Origin: Sphingomonas sp. GC_Shp_5
GTDB taxonomy: Bacteria > Pseudomonadota > Alphaproteobacteria > Sphingomonadales > Sphingomonadaceae
Direction: 5' to 3'
NCBI RefSeq assembly: GCF_026540855.1
Contig: NZ_JALNUP010000005.1
Location: forward strand, 1-64,000
Length of the DNA: 64,000 nucleotides
Both the position numbers and the translations under genes were made by a program. Position 1 is the stretch's first letter; each line of letters begins with the position of its first letter. Under the pieces are notes generated by a model. That model saw only the letters and a program-made list of their open reading frames with translations. It searched no databases and was not told the DNA's origin. Shown one piece after another: positions 26,030 to 35,128 of this stretch.

Positions 26030-27288
26030 GCCGCGGCGTCCACGGCGTCGAGGCCATAAGCGGTGTGGAGCACGCGCACCGCCAGCTCAGTCTCGTCCTC
26101 GTGGATCAGCACGCTGACCTTGATCTCGCTGGTCGAGATCGCCTGGATGTTGATCCCGCGGGCGCCGAGCGTGGTGAACATCGTCGAGGCGACGCCGGCG
26201 TGGCTGCGCATGCCGACGCCGACCACCGATACCTTGGCGACGCGGGTGTCGTGGACCAGCTCGCCAAAGCCGATCGCGTCGCGGCCCTGGTTGAGCGCCT
26301 CGATCGAGCGGGCGAGATCGGCGGCGGGCACGGTGAAGGTGACGTCGGTCGAGCCGTGGTTGTGCGCGATGTTCTGGATGATCATGTCGACGTTGATGTT
26401 CGCCGCGGCGAGCGGTGCGAAGATCGCGGAGACGGCGCCGGGCTTGTCGGGCACGCCGGTCAGCGTGATCTTGGCCTCGTTCTTGTCATGCGCGATGCCG
26501 GTGATGAGCTGGCGTTCCACGTCGTCGATCTCCTCTTCCCCGACGATCATCGTCCCGGGCAATGTGTCCGCCATCGGAGCATCTTCGCCGGTGAACGACG
26601 ACAGCACCTGGACGCGGACCTGTTCCTTCATCGCCAGCCCCACCGAGCGGGTCTGCAGCACCTTGGCGCCGACGCTCGCGAGTTCCAGCATTTCCTCATA
26701 GGTCACTTTGGCGAGCTTCCTCGCCCGCGGCACGATCCGCGGGTCGGTGGTATAGACGCCGTCGACATCGGTATAGATGTCGCATCGGTCCGCCTTCATC
26801 GCCGCCGCCACCGCGACCGCCGAGGTGTCGGAGCCGCCGCGGCCAAGCGTGGTCACCCGCCCGTCCTCGGTCGCGCCCTGGAAGCCGGGGATCACCGCCA
26901 CCTCGCCGGCGGTTAGGCTGGCGTCGAGCCCGGCGGTGTCGATCGTTCCGATCCGCGCCTTGGCGAAAGCATCGTCGGTATGGATCGGCAGCTGCCAGCC
27001 CATCCATGAGCGCGCCGGGACGCCGATTGCCTGGAGCGCGATCGCGAGCAGCCCGCTGGTGATCTGCTCGCCCGCCGAGACGACGACGTCATATTCGCGC
27101 GGATCGTACAGCGCCGAGGCTTCGCGGCAGAAGCCGACCAGCCGGTCGGTCTCGCCCGCCATCGCCGATACCACCACCGCGACCTGGTTGCCCGCTTCCA
27201 CCTCGCGCTTGACCCGCGCGGCGACGCTCCGGATGCGCTCGATCCCGGCCATCGACGTGCCGCCGAACTTCATCACGATCCGTGCCAT
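26026..27288 (-). CDS. lysC: aspartate kinase
   Basis: First enzyme of the aspartate pathway to lysine, threonine and methionine, phosphorylating aspartate. From ATG 27288 it has 420 residues and begins MARIVMKFGGTSM with the ATP-binding KFGGTS at 7-12. The kinase domain continues to about 245 (TLGRGGSDTSAVAVAAA, YTDVDGVYTTDPRIV), followed by two ACT domains (about 265-420, FTVPAADLARSIEAL and VSVVGVGMRSHAGVAST) for feedback control. A longer frame to 27450 has no support. It is divergent from ubiG with 52 bases between. Confidence 0.95.
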   Translation of the reverse strand: MARIVMKFGGTSMAGIERIRSVAARVKREVEAGNQVAVVVSAMAGETDRLVGFCREASALYDPREYDVVVSAGEQITSGLLAIALQAIGVPARSWMGWQLPIHTDDAFAKARIGTIDTAGLDASLTAGEVAVIPGFQGATEDGRVTTLGRGGSDTSAVAVAAAMKADRCDIYTDVDGVYTTDPRIVPRARKLAKVTYEEMLELASVGAKVLQTRSVGLAMKEQVRVQVLSSFTGEDAPMADTLPGTMIVGEEEIDDVERQLITGIAHDKNEAKITLTGVPDKPGAVSAIFAPLAAANINVDMIIQNIAHNHGSTDVTFTVPAADLARSIEALNQGRDAIGFGELVHDTRVAKVSVVGVGMRSHAGVASTMFTTLGARGINIQAISTSEIKVSVLIHEDETELAVRVLHTAYGLDAVDAAA

Positions 27289-27340
27289 CGCTGCGGCCAA
27301 ACTCCTTGGGGTAGAAGGGCCGTCCTGATAGGTAGCCGCC

Positions 27341-28066
27341 ATGGTGATAGCAAGCAGCACGATCGACCCGCGCGAGGCCGCGCATTTCGGCGCCATGGCC
27401 AAGGATTGGTGGGACCCCAACCGCTCGTCGGCGATGCTCCACAAGCTCAATCCGGCGCGGTTGCGCTACATCCGCGAGGCGGTGGACCTGCACTGGGACG
27501 GGGACGACACCAGCTTCGCGCCCCTGCGCGGCAAGACCGTGCTCGATGTCGGCTGCGGCGCCGGGCTGCTCTGCGAGCCGCTCGCCCGGCTTGGTGGTAC
27601 CGTCACCGGCGTCGACGCTGCGGCGGAGAACATCGCCGTCGCCAGCGCCCATGCCGAGCGCAGCGGCCTGGCGATCACCTATCGGGCGATCGGCGTCGAG
27701 GAGGTCTCCACCCGCTTCGATCTCGTCACCAGCCTCGAGGTGATCGAGCATGTCAGCAATCCCGCCGGCTTCGTGCGCGGCCTTGCCGACGTGCTGGCCG
27801 ATGGCGGGCTGCTGATCCTCTCCACCCCCAATCGCACGCCGCTCTCCCGCCTGGCGCTGATCGGCCTCGCCGAAGGCACCGGCCGCATTCCCCGCGGCAC
27901 CCATGACTGGAACAAGTTCCTGCGCCCCGAGGAGCTCACCGCGCTGCTGACCGACGCCGGTCTTGAGGTCACCGACACCCGCGGCCTCGGCTTCTCGCCG
28001 GCGACCGGCTTCACCCTCACCAGCTCCACCGGCCTCGATTATCTGGTGACGGCACGAAAGGCCTGA
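27341..28066 (+). CDS. ubiG: ubiquinone biosynthesis O-methyltransferase UbiG
   Basis: SAM-dependent enzyme for both O-methylations of ubiquinone biosynthesis; ubiquinone feeds the oxidases encoded elsewhere in this window. The 241-residue length is normal. The family start STIDPREAAHFGAMAKDWWDP, the SAM loop VLDVGCGAGLLCEPLARLG (about 67-85), and the late motif NRTPLSRLALIGLAEGTGRIP with GTHDWNKFLRPEEL are all characteristic of UbiG. Confidence 0.95.
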   Translation: MVIASSTIDPREAAHFGAMAKDWWDPNRSSAMLHKLNPARLRYIREAVDLHWDGDDTSFAPLRGKTVLDVGCGAGLLCEPLARLGGTVTGVDAAAENIAVASAHAERSGLAITYRAIGVEEVSTRFDLVTSLEVIEHVSNPAGFVRGLADVLADGGLLILSTPNRTPLSRLALIGLAEGTGRIPRGTHDWNKFLRPEELTALLTDAGLEVTDTRGLGFSPATGFTLTSSTGLDYLVTARKA

Positions 28067-28124
28067 CGGGCGGGCGACGCGGCGGAAATCGCGCTGTAAC
28101 ACCTGCGCTCTAAGGCTGCCCGCA

Positions 28125-29540
28125 ATGTATGCTCGTTCCGGCTCGCGCCGCCAATTCCTGTTGATCCTGCTGGTCGCGCTCGCGGCACGGGCGATCACCT
28201 TCGGCAACCCCGTGCTGCATGTCGACGAGGAGTTCTATTACTTCGTCGGCAATGCGATGTGGCATGGCGCGCTGCCCTTCGTCGACGTGTGGGACCGCAA
28301 GCCGGTCGGGCTGTTCCTGCTCTACGCGGTGCCCGCCGCGCTCGGCTACCCTGCCGGCATCTGGACCTATCAGGCGCTGGCGCTCGCCTCGGTGGTGTTC
28401 ACCGCGCTGATGATCGCGCGGCTGGCGACCCGGGCCGGCTTCGCCCGCGGCGCCACCCTTGCCGCAATTGCCTATATCCTGTGGCTCGATCTGCTCGGCG
28501 GCCAAGGCGGTCAGGCACCCGTCTTCTACAATTCGCTGATGATCCTCGCCGCGGCGCTGATCCTGCGGGGCGGGCGGTGGCGCGGTGCCGCGGCGATGGC
28601 GCTCGTCGGTGTCGCGCTGCAGATCAAATATTCTGTGGTGTTCGAAGGCATCTTCTTCGGCCTGTGGCTGCTGGCGGCCGATTACCGCCGCGCCGGCAGC
28701 GTCGTCCGCACGGCCGCTTATGGCCTTGGCCTGATCGCGCTGGCTCTGCTGCCGACCCTCGCGGCGGCGGCTTATTATGCGTTCCATGGCGAGTGGCAGG
28801 CCTTCCTCTACGCCAATTTCCTCTCGATCTTCGCCCGCAAGACCAGCGACCATCGTGAGTCGCTCGTCAACGCGGCGCAGCTGATCCTGATCGTCTCGCC
28901 GCTGGTCGCCATGGCCTGGGCATCGTTCCGCGGCGGTCGGGGCGAGCACCAGCCGGCGCGCCGGTTCGTTGGGTTCTGGCTGGTCGCGGCGATCATCGGC
29001 GTGGCGCTGTTTCCGCCGTGGTTCGATCATTATGCGCTGCCGTTGCTGGTGCCGGCGTGCATCGCCGCGGCCGGCTTCCTCGGCGCCGGCCATGGCCGCG
29101 GCAAGGCCAGCCTCGCCATCCTGCTGGTCGTCGCACTCGGCGGCCAGATCCTGCTGACGGCGCTTCGAGCCGGGCGCGGCACCCCGGCACAGTTCGCCGC
29201 GCTGGCGGCGAGCGTCGGGCGGGGGCCTGGCTGCCTCTACGTCTATTCGGGCAACACCATGCTCTATGTCGTCACCGGCCGCTGCACCCTGTCGCGCTAT
29301 ATCGTCCCCGCGCATCTCGGCCGGACCCGCGAGGTCGGCGCGATCGGGGTGGACCAGGAGACCGAGATCCGCCGCATCTTGGCGCGGCACCCGGCGGTGG
29401 TGGTGATGCGGCCGCCCTATACTGGCGAGCGGCCGCAGTCGCATGCCATCGTCGAGCAGGCGATGAAGGCTGATTATGTGGTGGCGGATCGACGCCCGAT
29501 GGGCAGCGAGATGATCTCGGTCTATCGGTTGAATCGATGA
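28125..29540 (+). CDS. GT39/ArnT-like membrane glycosyltransferase
   Basis: A 471-residue polytopic inner-membrane protein with about nine to eleven hydrophobic segments and a soluble C-terminal periplasmic part (about 365-471). Between the first two helices it has VLHVDEEFYYFVGNAMWHG, the acidic (DE) periplasmic loop typical of GT-C fold enzymes that use polyprenyl-phosphate sugars (PMT/ArnT families). Substrate is unknown. It starts a locus of glycan genes; its stop overlaps the DUF2334 deacetylase start by 4 bases. Confidence 0.75.
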   Translation: MYARSGSRRQFLLILLVALAARAITFGNPVLHVDEEFYYFVGNAMWHGALPFVDVWDRKPVGLFLLYAVPAALGYPAGIWTYQALALASVVFTALMIARLATRAGFARGATLAAIAYILWLDLLGGQGGQAPVFYNSLMILAAALILRGGRWRGAAAMALVGVALQIKYSVVFEGIFFGLWLLAADYRRAGSVVRTAAYGLGLIALALLPTLAAAAYYAFHGEWQAFLYANFLSIFARKTSDHRESLVNAAQLILIVSPLVAMAWASFRGGRGEHQPARRFVGFWLVAAIIGVALFPPWFDHYALPLLVPACIAAAGFLGAGHGRGKASLAILLVVALGGQILLTALRAGRGTPAQFAALAASVGRGPGCLYVYSGNTMLYVVTGRCTLSRYIVPAHLGRTREVGAIGVDQETEIRRILARHPAVVVMRPPYTGERPQSHAIVEQAMKADYVVADRRPMGSEMISVYRLNR

Positions 29541-30253
29541 AACGCCTGCTCGCTTCGATCCACGACGTGTCGCCACGCTTCGAGAGCGAGGTGGACCGGC
29601 TGCTCGACCACCTCGCTCCCCATGTCGGCCGGCGCCTAGCGATGCTGGTCGTGCCCGACCACTGGAGCAGCGCGCCGATAACCCCGGCGTTTGCGGCGCG
29701 GCTGCGTGGCTGGTCGGACGAGGGCGTCGAGATGTTCGTCCACGGCTGGACCCATCGCGACGATGCCGATCACCAGGGCGGTGCCGCGCTCAAGGCCCGG
29801 CACATGACCGCGGGCGAAGGCGAGTTCCTCGGCCTGTCGCGTGCCGAGGCGCTGGCACGGATGCAGCGCGGCAAGGCGCTGGTCGAGGAGATCACCGGCC
29901 GTCCCGCGACGGGCTTCATCGCCCCGGCCTGGCTCTATTCGGCCGGCGCGCGCGAGGCGCTGGCGGACGCGGGCTTCGCGCTCGCCGAAGATCACCTGCG
30001 GGTGTGGGCGCCCGGTGGCGCGATCGTGGCACGCGGTCCGGTGATCACCTGGGCGAGCCGCTCGATACCGCGGCAGCTGAGTTCGCTCGCCGCCGCCGCG
30101 ACGCTACGGCGCGTGCTGCAGCCGATGCCAACGGTGCGCATCGCGGTCCACCCCGGCGACACCGGCGTGCCAGCCCTGCTCGCCAGCATCACCCGGACCT
30201 TTACCGCGTTCGGGCGGCACCAGCCGTCGCGCTACGCGGACTTTGCCACCTGA
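29537..30253 (+). CDS. DUF2334 polysaccharide-deacetylase-like protein
   Basis: A 238-residue protein with the carbohydrate esterase 4-like barrel fold. SIHDVSPRFESEVD at the start supplies the metal-binding aspartate and EMFVHGWTHRDD (about 71-82) the HxxxH-type ligands. TGFIAPAWLYS follows. It has no signal peptide, so it would act in the cytoplasm, probably on a nucleotide- or lipid-linked sugar. Its end overlaps the convergent GT4 gene by 22 bases (30232-30253), so the two coding ends share sequence. Confidence 0.82.
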   Translation: MKRLLASIHDVSPRFESEVDRLLDHLAPHVGRRLAMLVVPDHWSSAPITPAFAARLRGWSDEGVEMFVHGWTHRDDADHQGGAALKARHMTAGEGEFLGLSRAEALARMQRGKALVEEITGRPATGFIAPAWLYSAGAREALADAGFALAEDHLRVWAPGGAIVARGPVITWASRSIPRQLSSLAAAATLRRVLQPMPTVRIAVHPGDTGVPALLASITRTFTAFGRHQPSRYADFAT

Positions 30254-31428
30254 CCGCGCGCCGCGATCACCCCGGCATAATGGCTGATCAGATCGGCGAC
30301 ATGCTCGTGATCGGTGCGCACCCGGCCCGCGGCGACGGCGGCGGCGCGGCGCACGATGGGGCGATCGCGCCCGACCATGCGCAGGATCGCATCGGCGCAG
30401 GAGCGCACGTCGCGCGGTTCGTAGCGCTCGGCATATAGCGGGTCATACATTTCGCCCGCACCGCCGCCATCCGGCACGATCAGTGGCGCGCCCGAGGCCA
30501 GCGCCTCGGCCGGCACCAACCCGAACGTCTCGGTGCAGCAGCCATGGATATAGGCATCGGCGCTGGCGAAGATCGTCGCCAGCCGGTGGCGATCGTAGAC
30601 CGGCGAGAACAAGCGGATATGCGGGTTGTCGCGGATATGCCGCTCCAGCACCTTGGTATCCATGCCCTGGCCGAGGATCGCCAGCCCGACCGGCGCCTGC
30701 GCACCGGCGCGCTGGACGGCATCGATCACCATCGGCCAGCGCTTTTCGGGATGATGGCGGCCGACCCCGAGCAGCAGATGCCCTTCGGGCGGCAGGCCGC
30801 ATTGCGCCAGCATCGCCACGCGCAGTTGTTCGTCGCGCAACGCCGGCGAGAAATGCACCCGCTCGATCCCGAGCGCCATGGTCGCATCCACCCGCACGCC
30901 GCGTCCGGCCAGCCGCCGGGTGAGCGCAGGGCCGTTGGTCACCACCGTGTCGAACCGATCGAGGAATTTGCCGAGGTAGCGATCGTACCAGGAGAAGGCG
31001 CGCTCGATCCGCTCGGACGAGGCGAGATGCTGGAACCAGCGCTTGGCATAGGCCTCGACATTGTCGTTATGCATGAAGAACGACTTGATCGCACCGGCGG
31101 GCCGCCGATCCTGCCAGTCGGCGACGATCCAGGCCGGCCGCCACGGCGAGCAATTCTCGACGACGTCGGGCGCGAGCCGGTCGAGCAGCGCGTGGATCGG
31201 CTCGGGCTCCCAGAACAGCCCGTAATTGGCGTCGAACGGCATCCCCGCCGACTTGATGTAATGGACCGCGCCGCCGCCGGGCCGCTCGTCCACCCGGTCC
31301 TCTCGGCCGGGCGCGATCACGATCAGCTCGTGGCCGAGCTCCGCCATGATCGAGATCTTGCGATCGACATAGGTGCGCACCCCGCCGCCGGTGGGCGAAT
31401 AGATCTCGTTGACGTCGACGATGCGCAT
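30232..31428 (-). CDS. GT4 family glycosyltransferase
   Basis: A 398-residue retaining GT-B glycosyltransferase. The N-terminal acceptor domain starts MRIVDVNEIYSPTGGGVRTYV, with the Gly-rich loop at about 14-17. The C-terminal donor domain contains LLLGVGRHHPEKRWPMVIDA (about 230-250) and the EX7E motif in ETFGLVPAEAL (about 330). It probably adds a sugar in surface glycan assembly; donor and acceptor are unknown. It is the last gene of a minus-strand trio with the DUF2141 gene and a polytopic protein. Its start adjoins the DUF2141 stop at 31428. Confidence 0.85.
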   Translation of the reverse strand: MRIVDVNEIYSPTGGGVRTYVDRKISIMAELGHELIVIAPGREDRVDERPGGGAVHYIKSAGMPFDANYGLFWEPEPIHALLDRLAPDVVENCSPWRPAWIVADWQDRRPAGAIKSFFMHNDNVEAYAKRWFQHLASSERIERAFSWYDRYLGKFLDRFDTVVTNGPALTRRLAGRGVRVDATMALGIERVHFSPALRDEQLRVAMLAQCGLPPEGHLLLGVGRHHPEKRWPMVIDAVQRAGAQAPVGLAILGQGMDTKVLERHIRDNPHIRLFSPVYDRHRLATIFASADAYIHGCCTETFGLVPAEALASGAPLIVPDGGGAGEMYDPLYAERYEPRDVRSCADAILRMVGRDRPIVRRAAAVAAGRVRTDHEHVADLISHYAGVIAARGQVAKSA

Positions 31429-31931
31429 CAGCGTGCCTCGACGGGGGCGAAACCGCTGAGGCCGTGCAGATACTGGATCCGCACCGTCGTGGCGGTGACG
31501 CCGGCGCCGACGTCGATCACCGCTTGGGCGAGCTTGGGCCGTGACATGCCGAGCTTGGCGTTGCTCGGAAAGCCGGCGCCGTCCTGGAAGAAGTTGAACT
31601 TGTTCTTGCCGTCGCGGTCATGGGTGACGAGCAGCGCATAGCGGCCGGGGTGCGGCGCGCGGATGCACATCTCGACCGGCCCTGCCGGCGGGGTTGGCGC
31701 CCATACCCGGCGGAAGAACTTGCCTTCCTTGATCAGGTCGCGGTCATCCTCGAGGAAATCGTCCTCGGTGGCGGGGTAAAGCTCCAGCTTCATCCGGCCC
31801 TTGCGGTCCTTGAGTCCGAGCGCCGTGACCAAGATCGCCGGTCCGCTCCCGGCGCACGCGGTCGCGTCGGTGCCAATCACCGGCGCTCCCGCCACTCCCG
31901 CGAGCAGCGCTGCCGCCGCCAACACCATCAT
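31428..31931 (-). CDS. DUF2141 domain-containing exported protein
   Basis: A 167-residue protein with an N-terminal signal peptide (MMVLAAAALLAGVAGAP) and a DUF2141 domain covering most of the rest (GRMKLELYPATEDDFLEDDRDL and VEMCIRAPHPGRYALLVTHDRDGKNKFN). This beta-rich family is exported and of unknown function. Two ATGs start the gene, at 31931 and 31928; GGGA lies seven bases before the first. Its start overlaps the stop of the polytopic protein gene by 4 bases. Confidence 0.85.
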   Translation of the reverse strand: MMVLAAAALLAGVAGAPVIGTDATACAGSGPAILVTALGLKDRKGRMKLELYPATEDDFLEDDRDLIKEGKFFRRVWAPTPPAGPVEMCIRAPHPGRYALLVTHDRDGKNKFNFFQDGAGFPSNAKLGMSRPKLAQAVIDVGAGVTATTVRIQYLHGLSGFAPVEAR

Positions 31932-32908
31932 GCCTGTTCCCTCGTCATCAGCGCGTGGATCCCGAACATCGTGATCAGCAGAACATGCAGCAGCAATACC
32001 GAAGCCGCGGTGAACGCGATCAGTTCCGAGAGGGCCTGATCCTGGCCGATCACCAGGATCGCGAAATTGGCGAACAACAGATCCTTGTTGGGCAGCAGCG
32101 GCAGCCGCGAGAACAGCAGCCGCCCCGCCGACAGGAACACCCAGGTGCCCAGCGTCACCGACGGCAGCGCCAGCGCCCAGGCACCGGCGAGCAGCAGCGC
32201 GCCGAGGATCAGCCGAGTGCAGTGGATCGCGAACACGGCCCACAGGTCGCGCCGCGGCAGCGAGAATACCCGCCGCGAGAAGATCAGGAACGGCAGCGAG
32301 GTGCCGAAGATCACCGCAAGCGAACCGTGCACGTAGCGCAGCATCTCAGGCGGGATCAGCCGCCCGCCGAGCGGCAGCGCCACTGCGATCATCAACAAGG
32401 TGATCGCATTGCCGGCGATCGCAGACAAGATGGAGACATCCTTGACCGCGCCGAACGGCGCCGCGACCAGATGCGCGCGCTGCCGCGCCCAGGCATAAAA
32501 GTAGGCTTCGCCTGAATAGCCCATCACCACGTCGTTCGCGATCCGCTTCTTGACCAGCGCGATCAGCCCGGCGGGCGGGATTCGCCACAGCCGGCGAAAG
32601 ATGGCGTAATCGGCGAGCGGCGGCACCACGTACATGATCAGGAAGATCACATAGTAAAGCGGGTTGCGCGGCACCGCCTTGCTGAGCCCGGCGAGGCCCG
32701 AGCCGAACAGCTCGCGCCCCAGCCCGACCAGCATCGCCGCCGTCAGCACCCCGCCGATGATCGTCGGCCAACGGCTCTTGATGGTCTGCAGCGGCTCCAG
32801 CCCGACCAGGTCGGCAGGCGGGATGATCCCGGCATGTTGCCGGCCCTGAATCTGATCGATTTGCACCCGCTGATCCGAACCGTGGACGTCACGCGCCCTT
32901 AGCGACAA
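31928..32908 (-). CDS. unknown polytopic membrane protein of the glycan locus
   Basis: A 326-residue protein without a recognised family. The first 40 residues are polar; then about eight membrane segments follow (near 48-68, 85-105, 160-182, 190-210, 225-250, 255-270, 280-300, 302-320). A conserved-looking cytoplasmic block includes KKRIANDVVMGYSGEAYFYAWARQRAH. The topology somewhat resembles YbhN-type integral membrane proteins, but I see no decisive motif. It lies first in an operon with the DUF2141 and GT4 genes, so a role in glycan export or lipid-carrier handling is a guess. Confidence 0.7.
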   Translation of the reverse strand: MSLRARDVHGSDQRVQIDQIQGRQHAGIIPPADLVGLEPLQTIKSRWPTIIGGVLTAAMLVGLGRELFGSGLAGLSKAVPRNPLYYVIFLIMYVVPPLADYAIFRRLWRIPPAGLIALVKKRIANDVVMGYSGEAYFYAWARQRAHLVAAPFGAVKDVSILSAIAGNAITLLMIAVALPLGGRLIPPEMLRYVHGSLAVIFGTSLPFLIFSRRVFSLPRRDLWAVFAIHCTRLILGALLLAGAWALALPSVTLGTWVFLSAGRLLFSRLPLLPNKDLLFANFAILVIGQDQALSELIAFTAASVLLLHVLLITMFGIHALMTREQA

Positions 32909-33022
32909 GCCACATGTCTTGCACGTGAATAGAGTTTAACACGGCGGCGTCAGGGATGTGTCAGCCTGCTCCCGAACGGGACAACTTGGCCTGATCGCAG
33001 CCCTGTGCCACGGCCAGCGCGC

Positions 33023-34072
33023 ATGACTGCCCAGCACATTATGACTTATGCCCAAGACCTATCAGGTGGTGGCGTCGAACGCGCACAACTACGACTCGCC
33101 CGCGCCTGGATCGCGGCCGGCCGCCGGGTGACGCTGGTGATCGGCGACCCCGGCGGACCGCTTGCGGCGGAACTGCCCGACGGCATTGAGCTCGTCCGAC
33201 TCGACGATCCTAGCTACCGCGCGCAGTTCAGGCTGCCGGGCATCGTCACGCGGCTGTCGCCCGACGTGATCTTCTGCGCCGGCAGTTTCTACACCAGCAT
33301 CGCCGCCTGGACCCGCCTACGCCTTGGCCGCCGCTGCCCGCCGATCGTCGCCAAGCTCTCCAATGCGATCGAGCGTGGCGATCATGGCCGCATCGTCGAT
33401 GCCGGCCATCGCGCCTGGCTCAGGCTGCACGGCCGCTTTCTCGACCACCTGGTGGCGATGACCCCGGCAACCGCGACGGTCGCGGCACGGGCGATGGGGA
33501 TGGCAGGAAGGACCAGCGTCATCCCCAACCCGCCCGCGCCGCGCGTGCCCGATGCCGCCCCCGTCGCGCTGCCTGCCGGCCGCTACATCCTCGGCGTCGG
33601 TCGGCTGGTGCTGCAGAAGCGCTGGGATCGCCTGATCGACGCGCTGCCCGCGCTGCCCGCCGATGTCGCGCTGGTGATCCTCGGCGAGGGCGAGCTGCGC
33701 CCCGCGCTCGAGCGTCAGGTTGCGGCCCGAAATCTGGCCGGCCGCGTCCACCTGCCGGGCCACGCCGGCGATCCGCTGCCGGCGATGCAAGGCGCTGCTT
33801 TGGTCGCGCTGACTTCAACCTATGAGGGCGTCCCCGGCGTGCTGCGCGAGGCGCTGTCGGTCGGCACGCCGGTGGTGACGACCGAGTCGAGCCCGTCGAT
33901 CGCAGAGATCGTCACGGCGCCCGCGCTCGGCAGCGTCATCGGCCAGGACGATGCCGCCGGGCTGGCCGCGGCGCTGACCGACTGGCTGAGCCGTCCGCGC
34001 CCCGCGGCCGTTCCCCAGCCGGGCAGCGATTCCGCGGCGCGCTACCTCGCCTTATTCGACGGCCTGATCTGA
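33023..34072 (+). CDS. GT4 family glycosyltransferase
   Basis: A 349-residue GT-B glycosyltransferase. The acceptor loop is DLSGGGVERAQLRLARAW near the start. The donor domain has RYILGVGRLVLQKRWDRLIDALP (about 187-210), VILGEGELRPALE and the EX7E motif in STYEGVPGVLREALSVG (about 265-281). A GTG at 33005 would add six residues. It is on the opposite strand to the 31.4 kb trio and divergent from it across about 100 bases. Its 3' end overlaps the convergent AI-2E-type gene by 21 bases. The substrate is unknown. Confidence 0.85.
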   Translation: MTAQHIMTYAQDLSGGGVERAQLRLARAWIAAGRRVTLVIGDPGGPLAAELPDGIELVRLDDPSYRAQFRLPGIVTRLSPDVIFCAGSFYTSIAAWTRLRLGRRCPPIVAKLSNAIERGDHGRIVDAGHRAWLRLHGRFLDHLVAMTPATATVAARAMGMAGRTSVIPNPPAPRVPDAAPVALPAGRYILGVGRLVLQKRWDRLIDALPALPADVALVILGEGELRPALERQVAARNLAGRVHLPGHAGDPLPAMQGAALVALTSTYEGVPGVLREALSVGTPVVTTESSPSIAEIVTAPALGSVIGQDDAAGLAAALTDWLSRPRPAAVPQPGSDSAARYLALFDGLI

Positions 34073-35128
34073 TTCTTTCTCGTCGCGCTCGGCCTCGCGT
34101 TCGGCGCTACGCTCGAGCGCCGTCTTGGCCATCGCCGTCATCGGGTCGGCCAGCATCAGCCCGAGGATCCCGAACAGCGCACTGGCGAGGATCTGGGTGC
34201 CGAGGGTCAGCGCCGGCGGCAGGTCGACGGTGCGCTTGGCGACCATCGGCACCACCACATAGCCGTCGAAGGTCTGCACCACGAGATAGGTGCCGATCGC
34301 CCAGATACCGGTCTCGGAGCCGGCGCTGAAGCCGACCGCAACCATCAGCACGCCGGTGACGATCGCGCCGATGTTGGGAATGAAGGCGAGGATGCCGGCG
34401 ATGATCCCGAGCAGCAGCGCCATCGGCACGCCGCCGATCATCAGCGCGATCCCCGTCAGCACACCCTCGAACGCCATGCCGATCAGCCGCCCGGCGAGCA
34501 GCTTGCGCAAGGTGACGCCCATCCGCTCGACGGTGTGGGCGAACTCCGCGCGCGAATCGGTCGGCACCAGCCATTGCAGCCCGCGCTCATAGGCGCGCGG
34601 GTCCATCGCCAGGAACAGCCCGAGGACGAGAATCATGAACACCGTGGTGATCACGCCGATCGCAGTGCCCACCCAAGAGGTAACGCGCCCCACCGAGCCG
34701 AGCGCCTGGCGGATGATGCTGTTGACGTCGGAGGCACCGGGCATCAGCCCCTTGCTGGTCAGGAAGCCGGTGAAGCGATTGGCCTGGGTCTCCAGCGTCG
34801 AGCGCAGCTGCATCACCTGTTCGGTGACCTGCACCCCGGTGAGATAGAAGGTGCCGAACAGGAAAGCGAGCACCAGCACCACCACGATCAGCAGCCGCCA
34901 GCCGCGGCCGATCGGCAGCACCTTGCCGAGCAGGCGCACGCCGCCGTCGAGCATCGCGGCAAAGACGATCCCGGTGAAGATGATCAGCAGCGGCTGGATC
35001 AGCACCACAGTGAGCGCGATCGCACAGGCTAGGCCGAGCCAGATCGAGGCGCGCTTCAGCTCGCGGCGGGTGAAGGGATCGCGCAGCTCGTTGGGGCTGG
35101 ATTCCTGCACGAGATGCGGATCGGCCAT
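34052..35128 (-). CDS. AI-2E family transporter
   Basis: A 358-residue polytopic protein of the AI-2E/PerM family with about eight membrane segments. WLGLACAIALTVVLIQPLLIIFTGIVFAAMLDG opens the membrane region, and GVLTGIALMIGGVPMALLLGIIAGILAFIPNIGAIV near residue 235-270 is the most conserved family block, followed by YVVVPMVAKRTVDLPPALTLG. Charged tails (DPHLVQESSPN; SAEREAERDEKESDQ) lie in the cytoplasm. Known members export autoinducer 2, peptides or Na+; the substrate here is not evident. It directly follows lepB. Confidence 0.85.
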   Translation of the reverse strand: MADPHLVQESSPNELRDPFTRRELKRASIWLGLACAIALTVVLIQPLLIIFTGIVFAAMLDGGVRLLGKVLPIGRGWRLLIVVVLVLAFLFGTFYLTGVQVTEQVMQLRSTLETQANRFTGFLTSKGLMPGASDVNSIIRQALGSVGRVTSWVGTAIGVITTVFMILVLGLFLAMDPRAYERGLQWLVPTDSRAEFAHTVERMGVTLRKLLAGRLIGMAFEGVLTGIALMIGGVPMALLLGIIAGILAFIPNIGAIVTGVLMVAVGFSAGSETGIWAIGTYLVVQTFDGYVVVPMVAKRTVDLPPALTLGTQILASALFGILGLMLADPMTAMAKTALERSAEREAERDEKESDQAVE

